The notes beneath the pieces are model-generated. The model had not been told where the DNA came from. It saw only the letters and a list, made by a program, of their open reading frames with translations, and did no database searches. DNA of 64,000 nucleotides, taken from the NCBI GenBank assembly GCA_018697195.1, contig CM031878.1:37022283-37086282 (forward strand), given 5' to 3'. Position numbers and translations under genes: made by a program. Numbering within the stretch: position 1 is the stretch's first letter; every line of letters starts with the position of its first letter. Below are positions 1 to 11,550 of this stretch, in pieces. The stretch comes from Certhia americana. Taxonomy: Eukaryota > Chordata > Aves > Passeriformes > Certhiidae.

Positions 1-3000
1 ACACAGAGGGTAATAGATGAAAAATTCTGTGTAACCCTTAAGTACTTTGTAGTAATGAAGGTGGGGAGGAGGGAAGAAATATAGAAAGTATTGTTTTGGC
101 AGAGTCTCCCTTTGTTGTTCAAGTGGAACTAAAGATGCACTGATATGGTAACCAACCTCTCTGCACAAAATGATCACAACATATGCAAGCCATTAGCTAT
201 AGCAGATTCATAAAAACAGCCTGTTAGTACATTTCAGAGCAGGTGTACTGTTAAGAGGAGAAAATTGTATATGTTAATCCAGATCCCACCAAAATGCAAG
301 ACAAGTTTCCCACTGAATTCAACATCAGGAGCAACTAACAAGCTTGTAGGAATCAACTACATGGATCTGAAAGTGCTCCCAAAGGCGTGTAGGGCTTCTA
401 TATGCTTTTAATATTTGCCATAATTTTGTGGAAAAAATCTTGTTTTGTGTAAATAAATGCAGCAGATTGCCTACTTCTGCTTTGACAATTTATTTTAATA
501 TCCCAGATATGCATGCTTCTATTACTTACAAATTGTTTCAGAGACTAATGTCTGAATTCCTATATCCATAAACTGGCTCTTGGAATTCAGACTTTTCCTT
601 CTTTTAATTTTTGTTCTGTGGTTCTTGAATAATTCCATTTGTAGTACTCTGAAACAACCATAAATAATTATCAGTACCGACTGCTCACCATCAGAACTGT
701 GTAATGTAGGCATGGATGAAGTCTTGAATGTTGACTGGAGTCTTTTCTCTTTCCTTATGTATTTTATTTTGCATAACATTTCGTCCCCTCTCTCCCCCTG
801 AAATACTTGTCTTGGATCAAAGAAACTGGCAATAACACGCAAGGAAGAAAAAGTTTTAGCAATGGCTCACAGACCAACTTCTTTGCGTCCTCCAGCAACA
901 GGTAATTTTCACTTTGATTCAGAGAACTGATTGACATCTTCAAATATGGAACTGTGTGGGATTCTCATTCCTGCTCTTATTGATTCAGCATCTATTTGTG
1001 AACAACTGCTAATAATAGGCTCATTAGAAAGCAAGCTGTGTTTGTTACATGCTGCAGCATTCAAATTGTTAGATCCTACTGCTAACTGCATAGTATAGAA
1101 GAGAGATGTGTACTTGCTCCAGAAAACATGGATACCTTGCTCCTGATTTTTAGAATTTGTGAGGGATGACAACAATTCTTGAAAAGCATATTGGAAAATC
1201 TTCACATTGATGGTGCAGGACCTTAGAAATATATTACTTCGATATTCTAAATTTTTCTGTTGTTGCTTAAATCTTTTGAGGACTAGAAGTTTTGATAAAA
1301 GTTGCAGTTTAGTAGCAAAGTATCATGATACAATGTAAACAAATCATCTTTGTAAAGAAAAATCTTAAAATCTAAACAGAGTATAAAAAATAATCACAGG
1401 CTGTGTATGAAAATAAAAGCGTGACCACAGAAGAGACAAAGAACCATGTTCCCAAACAGTCCACAATAATGACAAGTACATTTCCTTTGAACTCATACAT
1501 ATTATGTGCATATCTTAAATTTTTTATAATGGACTTCAGATAGATGAAAGAAAAATGTCAACTGCTCTGTGAAGAAAAAAAATCTGTTTTCTGCATTACG
1601 CCTTGATTTATAGAATTGTCCAAAAGTAGTTTAAAAATATATTTTGTCTGCAACATTCTTATGGTACATGTATAAAACAGATCATTAAGAAAAAGAAAAT
1701 TAACTTAAGGAAGCTGTAACAGTGTGTATATCTCTGCTGAGTTTATGTCCAGAGCCCGATGTCAGCCAAATGCCAGGCTATCTCTTAGTAAGAAGTTGTG
1801 AAAATGAGGAGGAATGGTGAAAAACCCAATGCTTCAAAAGCTAGAGCTGATCAGAAAGCTTCTCTGCTTTCTTTCCATCTTGGAAATAGTTTGGCAATTT
1901 GGATTTCCACGATCGTTTGCCAGGTGTCAGGAGCAGATGTGAAGCAAAGAGGTGATTTGCCTTCTGAAACGTGCGGACTGGAAACTTGCTGCCACCCAGC
2001 GTCAGCAGGTATCTGTTCCCACGAACTATCCCTTGGAATTCAGGCCTGCCATCCTGCCACTAGACAGACCGGGTCTGGGACTCCCGAGTTCTCCTGTGAG
2101 GAGATTGGGGTGCACAGCTGCTGGCTAAGGCATGCATAGACTGAGGCACAGCCCACTGAAAGGGAGTACAAAAGATAAGTGTGAAGATCCTGCTAAAACT
2201 GAGTAGCTAAACTTCTCTTGCTGTACCTCTCCTTAAGAAAAAAAACAGTCATTGCATACACATTTTGCTATTCAAATACTGTTCAAGCACAAATGCATGC
2301 AGAATTGCACTAATTGTGTACATTTTCCTCACTACGTTGGAGCAGGACATCTCTTAGGTGTTAGAAGTGGCAGTAACGTGCATGGCAGCCCAAACTGCTT
2401 ACTGTCCGGCAGATCACAGACAATAAGCCGTATTGGTCAGGAGAAAATGTAGTTTCAAAGTATTATTTTATTTTAAAATTTAGAGTACTCCTTTGAGGGT
2501 TATTTTGGGATGAAGACAGATGCATACTCAGCCACATCAGACAGCTATGGAATTTTTCTGTAAGAAGAAACTGCAAAATTTTAGTTTCATAAAAATTTGT
2601 GTCATGAACAGCCAGGCAGCCAGTGTTTAGCACAATACTGTACAATTAGAGATTTTTTCCACTGGTGAAGATGCTGATTTAAATAAACAGGGGTAATAAT
2701 AATTACAAAAAAAAAAAAAAAAAAAAAAAAAAAAACAAACCAACAAAAACCCTTAACAAAACCAATAGAAGTAACATACAGCATATAGGAATTAAGTAAT
2801 TTTTTTTTTTGCATGAGAAAGTCAGTCCCTGAATCTTTGTTATTTTGCAGCTCCTATTCATTTTGTTCCCTTATCTGATGTCCAGTTGACTTGCATATTG
2901 AGCTACTCAATTTTTTCCTAAACAAATTCTTCTTCCTGAGGCATCTAAAAAGAGCTGTAAGACTTGGTTGAACAGGGATTCCAACCTGGTTGAGCAAGCG

Positions 3001-6000
3001 ATTTCTTACAAGTCCTGTAAGAACTTCCAACAGAAAGCCTTTCCAGGCTCCTGACTGTATGAAGGATTTCTTTCTCTCTCTAGCATCATGAATATGCAAT
3101 TGTATCAACAACCTCCTACATTTTTCCAGATTTCATTACTTCAGCTTCAGTTGTTCAGAATCTTCACCAAACAGCAAAAAGAACCTTTAGAGGTGCAAAG
3201 ACTGTTATCTAAGAGAAAACCCCAAATGTGTCGTGGATGTAGTACACTATAGAATATGAATGCCATGTTACAGCACTGAAGTGGAATGGTGAAGAATGCC
3301 CTTTGACTCTCATCCTGGAAATGCCTATACAGTTTAAAAAATCTTTTATGTCACAGTTACTTTGATCAAAATCATTATCCTGCATTGAAACATACCATAA
3401 TGATTTTTGCTATGCAAAAGCCTTCAAAATATATTCATCTTGTCTGCTAGAATTTTTACCCTGAGAATAGTGTGTCATGAATTTTAGTAAAGGCTATGCA
3501 TTAATAGCACACTCTACCAGTATGCATTAATATGTAAATAGTTCATTAATGTTTTTCTCATATGTTTCTATGCCATTTCAATGCTGTTAGTATCTGGAAA
3601 TGTTTAATATTTTGGGGAAAAACTAAGTCAGGTAACAACAGCAGTGCATCTACTTCGTAATCCCAGAACACAAACCTGTTCTCTCCCCCAGTGTTTGTTA
3701 CTTTAAAAAAATCATTCAAGATAGGAATATTTCATCATTACCAACAGGCTATATTTATTATAATTGAGTAGTCTACATATATTGTTGCATAAAATTATAA
3801 TGGACCAATCAACAAAACTATACAGTTTGTATGCAACTGCAAATAGCACTTTAGCAGAAGTTTAACACATTGTGCATTAGTTGTCTTAGTAAGGTGACAA
3901 CTGAAGATGATTACTTCATGGGAGTACAAAAGTGCAAACTTTCATTCAAGGCATACACAAACACATAAAAAGGATTGCTATACATGCCACAGGTCTAAAA
4001 TAAACCTCAAACCAACTCGCTCCACCCCAAAACAACTTAAATGAGTAAGTACCAACACTCTTAGCAACCACCAGTGCTACCACATTCAAAGTCGTATCTC
4101 TAGCAAGAAGCAGAGAAATGCAATCTGAAGAAATGCCCTTAGCTTGGAATTTTAGATGTAATGCAACTATATCACATAAACTCCATGTTTTTGTTTGGCA
4201 AGAGTGAAAGTTACATCACTATAGAAGCACTTCACCAGTGTATTATCACTAATTCCTGAATCACTATATAAAGTAACTGTGTGCAACAGTTGACTGTTGG
4301 AAGAAAATAGTGTCTTTTCATCTAAAGGGGATATACTACCAAAATTCAAGTATTTACTATTAGACTGTAAATAATTCTGACCTTTTCCTGTGCACTACAT
4401 AAAGCAGATGACACAATTTTTTATTTTTTCATTTTTGTTCTTCCCTTTGTCCTGGGAAAAGGCGCAGAGGAAAGAACCAAAATGTAGGTGCAATCCTATA
4501 TCTACAGCAGCTGGTGACAGGCATGTGTGTGCAACTGTCCAGATCAAGATGACCTCTTGATTTCCAACATGCAGCCTTAATGCTCTGAGATCACTCCCAT
4601 CCCAACACCTGCAAGACTCCTGCTATCCCCCTACTTTTTACTTACACCATTTTCACCAGCTGTTCAAATCTGCTGCTCAGGCGGACATGTTACCTTCTTT
4701 TCTGCACAACTGAGCAACTGAGCTGCACAGTGTCATCTCTGGACAATCAGGAGATAAAAGGGTGGAACAGTTCCTCTCTCATACCAGGGAACGTCTGGAG
4801 AGACATTTACACTTCTGTCTCAGCACCAGTAAAGAACTGCTGAAGACTGTATAAGCTTGAAAGACACTTGTTTGCAAAAGCAAAATTTACTTCTGATTAA
4901 GTAAATTCCAAAGAAAAAATGGCCTCTTACAGTATTTTAATACGGCCTAGAATTCAAAAGTAATATGAAATACTAAGGGTTTTTTTCTAATTAAAAATGC
5001 CTTTTCTCCTTTTATCAAGTTAATTCCAACACAGGAGTTAAACAGTGGGGCCCATAAACTTTGGTGAAATAATGTCTATACCTAAAGAGTTATGAAAAAG
5101 AGTTCAAACTCTAACAAAATTAGAAGCATGCATGATTAAAAAAAAAAAAAAGTAACAAGACATCTGAGATTTGTCTCTCAATAGAAGTTTTCACAGATTT
5201 TGGTGTGAACACGGCACATTCTGTGAACATGGAAAATGAGAATGTGGAAGCAGTTTTACCATCTTTGCAAATTAATTGTGGCAAGATAAAAAACTGAAAT
5301 GTGAAAAACAAGGCCTGTGTATCAATTTTTAGCCCTTCAGTGCCCAGATACTTCATGCTTTGAAAATTACCAAGTACAGCAGGGACTGTGCCTTCAACAA
5401 AGAAAGGAAAAGAATTAAAATTACACTAACCCTCTTTGAAGTGTTTCTACAACAGGCGCTACCATAGCACCTCTATATTAATACATGAACAACATTTTTA
5501 TTTCCCTGAATTTAAGGGAAGATAAACCACCAGAAAATGCACTTGTAAAAAGATGAAAGCATTGGAAAACTACAAAGTAAGCAAGGACTGTGTGCTTGTA
5601 TATATAAATCTCTATAAATACTCACACAGAAATGGTTGCAATTTTTTGTTCATTGGTTTGTTTTTCCCATTTCAAAGAAGAACACAATGTATTCTTTCAA
5701 ATGGGTTTTGAATGGGGAAGTATGAGTAGGATTGACAAAGAAAATTACAGAGGAAAAGAACAGTGAAATTTTATTTCCTTGGCAAGTGAAAGTACAGAGA
5801 TGTTACTGCAGAACTTACTGTTCTTACCTTTTAGATCCCAACTCATCACAAATTACAGCATAACTACATGAATGGTAGAATTTAACACACAGCTTATATT
5901 TTCAAATATTTAAGTTTATTTTTCTTAATAGTATCCCCACTTTATGCAGCCTACAAACCTGAAGTAAATGCATATGCTTCTGAAGTCATAATAGTAGGCA

Positions 6001-6039
6001 TTTTGGGCTGCTCAAAGTCAAAGAAGTAGTCCTGAGATT
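1..6039. other. Region downstream of ISCA1: 3' UTR plus unassigned sequence
   Basis: The part nearest 6,039 must include the ISCA1 3' UTR. The rest is AT-rich with A/T runs. No exon could be matched to a known protein; in mammals C9orf153 and GOLM1 lie on this side. Scattered open stretches at 840-1,205 and 3,080-3,240 are described under findings. 1,880-2,150 is more GC-rich than its surroundings but unclassified. Confidence 0.5.
2707..2735. repeat. Poly(A) tract, 29 bp
   Basis: Uninterrupted A29 on the plus strand followed by an A/C-rich stretch. No retroposon body is recognised beside it, so it may be a simple microsatellite. Confidence 0.9.
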
Positions 6040-6188
6040 TCAGATGTTAAAGCTTTCTCCACAGCCACACGTTCCTTTGATGTTTGGATTATTGAAAACA
6101 AATTCACTGGACAGTTTGTCTTCTACATAGTCCATTTCAGTTCCTAGAAGCGTCAGCTGTGCCTTTTTTTCAATAAACACTCTAACCC
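6040..6188 (-). CDS. ISCA1: ISCA1 coding exon 4 (C-terminus and stop)
   Basis: Encodes the C-terminal 49 residues. It includes the LSSEFVFNNPNIKGTCGCGE region with the two C-terminal cluster-ligand cysteines, then FNI and TGA at 6042-6040. Acceptor TTCAAG|GGG. The transcript continues into a 3' UTR toward lower coordinates. Confidence 0.97.
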
Positions 6189-9100
6189 CTTGAAAAGAAC
6201 AGAAAAGCAGAAATTACATACAACAAAACCATCACTTTGAAATTCTCTTTTGACCAGTAATAAAAAAAGATGAAGCTAAGTATAAAGACTACCGGTACAG
6301 CTTGGTTTCCCTGACCTAATGTGGGGCACTTTCATCACTGTTTCCATTTACCTATAGATGTCTGGCAGAAGTCTGGAACTGTTACTTATGTGTGCACATG
6401 AATGCCTTTTTTTTTGATCGGGGACAATAAAACCGACATTGAGGGAAATAAGCTGTAGAACATGGCAATGAATCTCAGCTTGAGTACACAATTCCCATGC
6501 ATTACAGACAGGAACCCATTTCATACCCTTCTTAAAGTCTTAAAGTGAATCCAACAAGAGGAACAAAACTTTGACAACACAGATTTCTTCTCTCTAAATG
6601 ACCAGGTTTCATCCCTCCCTCCACAGAAGCTTGTGCTGATGCACCAAAAACTCACCATCTTGAACTACTTCTTCATCAGAGTCTCCTTTCGATTTTGTGT
6701 ATTCTAATGTGTAAGAAAGTCCATTGCATCCCCTTGTACGAACACCTACTTTCACACCCACCTAAAGAAAAAAAAACCAACAAAAGACACCACCACATGC
6801 CTGACTTCCTTTTCAAAACTATTCAGAACCTCAAGTTAAAAAGTATGAAGAACAACGAAGAGCTGACATTTATTTTTCTCCATTGCCTAAATGCAAAAAT
6901 GAATTACTGTAACAGGTAAGAGGTAACTTTTTCTATTTTCTTTTATAAAACTGACTGCCAAGATAAAAAAAAATCATCTGATGCTTGCTGGAGTGGATCA
7001 TGCCCTACAGTACATTAAATTTTTGAAGTAATGAACCATTGGCACTCCTGTAGGAACCAGGTCTCAGAAAGAGAGTCAAATTTCCAAGAGAGGTATTTTT
7101 GTGACTTCAGATTACAGTTTACTCAGATGCTAATTCAGGTACTATGACAAGATTATAGATTGCAGTAACAAAATTATGAAGCTGTGAGGCCAAAACAAGG
7201 GCAGTTACTAGATTATCACAGAACTCTGGTAATGACACCATTGGAAAACTTACTTTAAACAAAAGCTCTGAAAAACATACTTTAATTTTTCATTACCTCT
7301 ATTCCCATTCTCACTTAAGAAGGAAACCCCTCTTTAAATCAAGTATATGTGTACTGTTTTAACTGGCCTTAAAAGCCAACTTAGTGAACATCTGTAACAT
7401 TCACAACATTCAACAGGTCTGACAAAAAGAGCATCTGTGTAAGGAAAAAATCAAGAAGTTTTAACAAAGTAGAAAACTATTTCTGCGTAAGAATCTTTAA
7501 GCACCTGTATCACCTACACACCAGTGCTTCACAATTGAAGAGGCAAATTTTATTATTTACACCCATACGTTGTGATAAAAATGTATCAAAATGTAACATA
7601 TGTCAACAAATGGGCTCTCAAGACAAAGTGCTTCTGATCCTTTCAGACTTTTGTCTACAGGAACTGCTACAAATAATGGGTTGGAAAATGCAAACACCAT
7701 TTACAGCCAGGAAAATGACTGACCATATAAATTGTAGGCCCAGGGCTTCCTTAGGATGGTTTAAAACATCAGAACATGTAAGTCTAGTTAGTTGCTGGAA
7801 GCAAAATTTACAATGGCCTTGGTTAATAAAAGAAATATTCTTCTTGAAACAATACTTACTGTAAAAAAAGCGCTAATGCTTGTTTTTACAATGGTTATAA
7901 AAGAAGCCTCTGTGTGTCTCTCCCTCAAGAAAAGATGACAAACTCATTATTTGATGAAACACTGTTACTTAAAACACACATTGTCTGGCAAGTTTCCTAA
8001 GAATCAGATGTTCTCCAAAGCATATGAATATAACTTTATTATTGCATACTTCACAATGAGAATTCCTACAAGAACATAAATAACAACACCTGAAGAGCTC
8101 TCTCACTTTCAGAAGTCTATTTCATACTAAAGGATTTCATTAAAACGTAGCTCAAAAATGTCTAAAGCTTAACATTTTTCCAACGTTTTTTATTTATCTC
8201 AACAGTAACTGTACAGTGAAATGTCATTACAGTCATTTCCTGCACTTCATTTTGCAACAAAACAAAGCTGGATATATAAATAAGCTTATGCATTTCCCAC
8301 CAAAAAAATATGTCAACATCTCTAACAAACACCTCAGTGTTCAGTTCAAACTTCTAAGTTATCCAGAAATGCTTTGCAATCCAGAGCTGTGCTAATGCCT
8401 TAGCATGCCCTACAGACTGACCCTATCTGCACTTACATGGTCAGGTTTATCTTTCAGAAGCTCTTTTATCTTCTGGACAGCAGAAGGGGTCTGAAAGACA
8501 AAAACATACATATAAATTTGATTTTTTTTGTTTGTTTTTTGGTTTTTGGGCGTTTTTTTTGTTTTGTTTTGTTTATTTGCTCAGGGAGTGCTTGCATGTA
8601 TTAAAGTTGACACCTGTAAGATATGCACTGCTATAAAACAGATGCCTGCTCAACCTAATTGACACAGAGCACAGCACCTCTTCACTCCGCTCCTCACCCA
8701 CACTGCCAGCAAACAGATACCTCAAGAATTCAGTCCTTAATCCTTTACAGTGGAGGGTTTGGCTGTCAGACTATCAGAATGGCTTGGGTTGGAAGAGAAC
8801 CTTAAAGACAATCTAGTTCCAACACCCCTGCCATAGGCAGGGACAGTAGGCCAGGTTGGTCAAGGCCTTATCCAAAACGGCCTTGAACACATCCAGAACT
8901 TCCCTGAGCAACCCATTCCAGTGTCACACCACCCCCACAGTAACGATTTTCTAATACCTCATTTAAATCTACCCCTGGTCTTATCACTACAGTCCCCAAT
9001 GAAGAGCCCTTCTCCAGCTTCCCCGTAGGCCCCCTGCAGATAATGGCAGGTTGCCATGAGGTCTCAAGACAATCTTCTCCAAGCTGGACAGCCCCAACCT

Positions 9101-10672
9101 TCTGATCATCCTGTCTTCATAAGGGAGGTGGCTGCAGTCCTCTTACCAACTTTGTGGCAACCTACGGACTTGCTCCGTATCTTTCTTATGTTGGAGGCCC
9201 CAGAGCTGGATGCAGGGTTCCAGGTGGGCTCTCACCAGAGCAGAGCAGAGGGGCAGAATCCCCTCCCTCCCCTGCTGCCCACGCTGCTTTGGATACAGCC
9301 CAGGATACAACTGGCTTTCTGGGCTGGGAGTGCCCATGGCTGGGTCATGTCCAGCCTCTTATCAACCAAGACCTTGATACAGCTGCTCTCAATCCATTCT
9401 CCACCTAGCCTGTTTATGTCCCTGCAATTGCCTCGACCCAGGTGGGGACCTTGCATTTCACTTTGCTGAACTACATGAAGTTTGAACCAGCCCTCTCAAG
9501 CCTGTCAAGATCCATGTTGTTTCTTTGTGATTTTTTTCCCCCCAAACCACTACTTTAATTCAATCAAGTAGCTCTGTTATTTAAATTTTTTTTCACATAC
9601 CTACCACAGACAAAAATCAGTTAGATATAGAGGGCCTATGGTCTCCTTCTCTCTCCCCACTAATCTTAAGGGAACTCTAACTTAACAGCAGATAAAATTC
9701 ACCATTCATGCAGATCTAGTTGATGCAGAAATGCAAGAACACAATGCAAACATCAAAATTTCCATTACATCCCCGCAAATTTCTAAGACACTGAGAAAAG
9801 CATTAATAATGTGAAGTTCTTACTATGAGCAGAATTAAACGCACAAACCAAATGGCAAGTAGACTTGCAGTAGAAAATCCTTTCTAATTACTGCTACCAC
9901 TCTTCTTGTTAGAGACCCAGTACCAAGCAGGAATTACCTGCTCTGACAAACGACTGAACTGTGTCCCCCCTGTTCCTGCGGGGAACTGACTGTACTTTTC
10001 ACTGCACTGATCTCTCTCAGAATCAGAGGTTGGAAAAGACCCCTGAGATCATCGAGTCCAACCTACGACCAAACACCATGTTCTCAAGTCTGCCCTCTCC
10101 AGCACGACCGCTAGTACCGAATGCACGCAATTCATTATTAACAACAGGATGCAAAGCCCTCTTGGGAAAGAACCTACGCGTCAGCGTCGGTAAGTAACGC
10201 ATTACTCTTCTTAAAAAAAATTAATCAAATACTCTTTTTTGGGGTGTCTGTGCAACAAGACCCCGCACTCGCAGGGGTGCTGCCCGCAAGGCTGCAGTTC
10301 CGCCGACGGAGCGGCGGGGCCTGCTCTCAGCGGCACTGGCGAGAGCTCACCGCCTCTCAACTCGGCACGGAGAGCAGCCGACAAAGCCGCCCGGCTGGGG
10401 TTACCGACGCCGCCCGGTCCCGGCCCGGCGCTGCCCGGCCAAGCGGGCACAGTCCCCGTCCCTGTGCCCGCCCCGCTGTCGCCAGGGGCCGCCTCACTGC
10501 CTGGCCCGGAGGGGCCCGTGGCGCAGCTCCCGCGCCCGCGAGGTGCCGCGATCCCCGGGTCCCGCCCGCTGCCCGCCCGCCGCCCTGGTACCAGCGTGAG
10601 GGCGGCGCGGGTCGCCTGGATCCTGCGCTTGCTGACGGCGCGCACGGTGGCGCGCACCACAGACGAGGCCAT
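6040..10672 (-). CDS. ISCA1: ISCA1, mitochondrial iron-sulfur cluster assembly 1 (whole CDS, 4 exons)
   Basis: Spliced CDS: 10592-10672, 8437-8490, 6656-6761 and 6040-6188, all with GT-AG introns, giving 129 aa, the same length as human ISCA1. It is an A-type (HesB/IscA) Fe-S assembly factor of the mitochondrial matrix. In the known pathway it works with ISCA2 and IBA57 to make [4Fe-4S] clusters for enzymes such as aconitase and the lipoate synthase system. The three conserved cluster-binding cysteines are present: one in GCNG (exon 3) and two in the GTCGCGESFNI tail (exon 4). The first ~25 residues are Arg/Ala-rich with no acidic residue, as in a mitochondrial presequence. The start ATG has G at -3 and G at +4. 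Minus-strand AATAAA signals lie at 5915-5920 and 5770-5775, but the true 3' UTR end cannot be fixed. TUT7 lies upstream on the same strand. Confidence 0.97.
6656..6761 (-). CDS. ISCA1: ISCA1 coding exon 3
   Basis: 106 bp encoding residues 46-80 plus the first base of a split Gly codon. Contains VGVRTRGCNGLSYTLEY with the first cluster-binding cysteine. Acceptor CTTTAG|GTG, donor G|GTGAGT. Confidence 0.97.
8437..8490 (-). CDS. ISCA1: ISCA1 coding exon 2
   Basis: 54 bp encoding TPSAVQKIKELLKDKPDH (residues 28-45), the first helix of the A-type carrier fold. Acceptor TCTTTCAG|ACC, donor CAT|GTAAGT, phase 0 at both ends. Confidence 0.97.
8521..8580. repeat. T/G-rich low-complexity tract
   Basis: T runs of 6-8 broken by G or GG, ending in TTTTG repeats, starting 30 bp from the 5' splice acceptor side of ISCA1 exon 2. 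Confidence 0.7.
8771..9515 (-). mobile_element. CR1 LINE fragment (minus) in ISCA1 intron 1
   Basis: Reads on the plus strand as the reverse complement of a CR1 3' end: it opens with GAATGGCTTGGGTTGGAAG and later has the typical AGAGCTGGATGCAG and TCAACCAAGACC blocks. About 745 bp, 5'-truncated. ORFs within it are degenerate. Confidence 0.9.
10018..10170 (-). mobile_element. Short CR1-like 3' end in ISCA1 intron 1
   Basis: AATCAGAGGTTGGAAAAGACC followed by GATCATCGAGTCCAACC is a CR1 3'-terminal variant different from its neighbours. About 150 bp, close to the CpG island. Confidence 0.65.
10592..10672 (-). CDS. ISCA1: ISCA1 coding exon 1
   Basis: Encodes residues 1-27, beginning MASSVVRATVRAVSKRR and ending ALTL. 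This is the presumed mitochondrial targeting segment. The donor is CTG|GTACC, phase 0. The exon lies inside a CpG island, and the flanking GC-rich reading frame is not coding. Confidence 0.95.
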
Positions 10673-10769
10673 GGCCCGGCGCCCTCGGCCAGGGGCAGCA
10701 CCGCCCGCACGCCGTGACGCCACCGCGCACGGGCCGCTGGCGGGGACGGGCGGCGGCGGCCCCACCCCC

Positions 10770-10806
10770 GGGACCCGCTCCGGGACCCGCTCCGGGACCC
10801 GCTCCG
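10770..10806. repeat. Short tandem repeat, 12-bp unit, 3 copies
   Basis: Three perfect head-to-tail copies of GGGACCCGCTCC, about 100 bp upstream of the ISCA1 start codon inside the CpG island. Copy number may vary between individuals. Confidence 0.75.
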
Positions 10807-11027
10807 GCCCCCCTCAGGACGGGCGGGGCTCCGCAGGCAGCAGGGCTGCGCGCACTGATAAACCCCAAAGACGGGGAGGACGCGCTGCCCTTCAGCTGCC
10901 CCGGAGGAGGCCGCGGCAAAACAGCCGCCCAGGTGTCACGTGGAAAGGGGAGGTTTTTCTGAAATCCTTTAATGATTGGTTAGTTAACAGGTTACGGAAT
11001 AACAGTCTTTATTAATTTAAAACGTTA

Positions 11028-11550
11028 GTGGGTGGGAATGGAGTTTAAAGATCATCTAGTCCCAACCCTTTTGCGCGTGGGTAGGGACCCCTCCCACTAG
11101 ACTAGGTTGGTTTAGGCCTTACCCAGCGCTTCCTGGGCAGCCCATTCCAGTGTCACACCTCCCTCATAGTAACGAATTTCTTCCTAATCCCTCATCTAAA
11201 TCTACCCCTTGTCTTATAACTGCAGTTCCTGATGAAGAAGCCCTCTCCAGCTTCCCTGTAGACCTCCTGCAGGTACAGGAAGGTTGCCATGAGGTCTCCA
11301 GACAACCTTCTCTTCTTCAAGCTGAACTGCCCCAACCTTCTGATCCTGTTTTCATAAGGGAGGTGGCTGTAGCCCTCTTATCAACTTAGCGCAGAGGAGG
11401 CCACACACTCAAGCAATTTCCTATCCTTCTTAATTTGGAGGCCTCAGAGCTGGATGCAGTGTTCCAAGTGGTGTCTCACAAGAGGAGGCAGGCAGAGGGG
11501 CAGAATCTCCTCCGTGGTCCTGCTGCTTTGGATGCAGCCTAGAATTCTGA
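11028..11550 (-). mobile_element. CR1 LINE fragment (minus)
   Basis: Same family and orientation as the copy at 8.8-9.5 kb (AAGATCATCTAGTCCCAACC near the start, then CCCATTCCAGTGTCACACC). Lies just upstream of the ISCA1 promoter island. Confidence 0.88.

Larger units (their letters stand above)
10240..10935 (-). promoter_or_regulatory. CpG island at the ISCA1 5' end
   Basis: About 700 bp of very GC- and CpG-rich DNA in an otherwise AT-rich region. It covers ISCA1 exon 1, the start of intron 1 and the upstream flank. There is no obvious TATA box, so it looks like a housekeeping-type promoter. Long overlapping ORFs on both strands here are composition artefacts. Confidence 0.8.

Noticed and set aside
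1798..2139. 113-codon plus-strand ORF
   Set aside because: Lies in a moderately GC-rich patch with no motif, no splice context and no recognised similarity; it could be an old repeat.
9056..9469. Overlapping ORFs at 9.05-9.47 kb
   Set aside because: They fall inside a minus-strand CR1 and read its non-coding strand or decayed frame.
10673..10765. In-frame N-terminal extension of ISCA1 upstream of the ATG
   Set aside because: The frame stays open upstream but has no in-frame ATG; the ATG at 10,672 has a strong context and matches the human start.
10211..11015. Long ORFs (up to 258 codons) on both strands over the ISCA1 CpG island
   Set aside because: GC-rich composition removes stop codons in every frame; only the 27 codons of ISCA1 exon 1 are supported by homology and splice sites.
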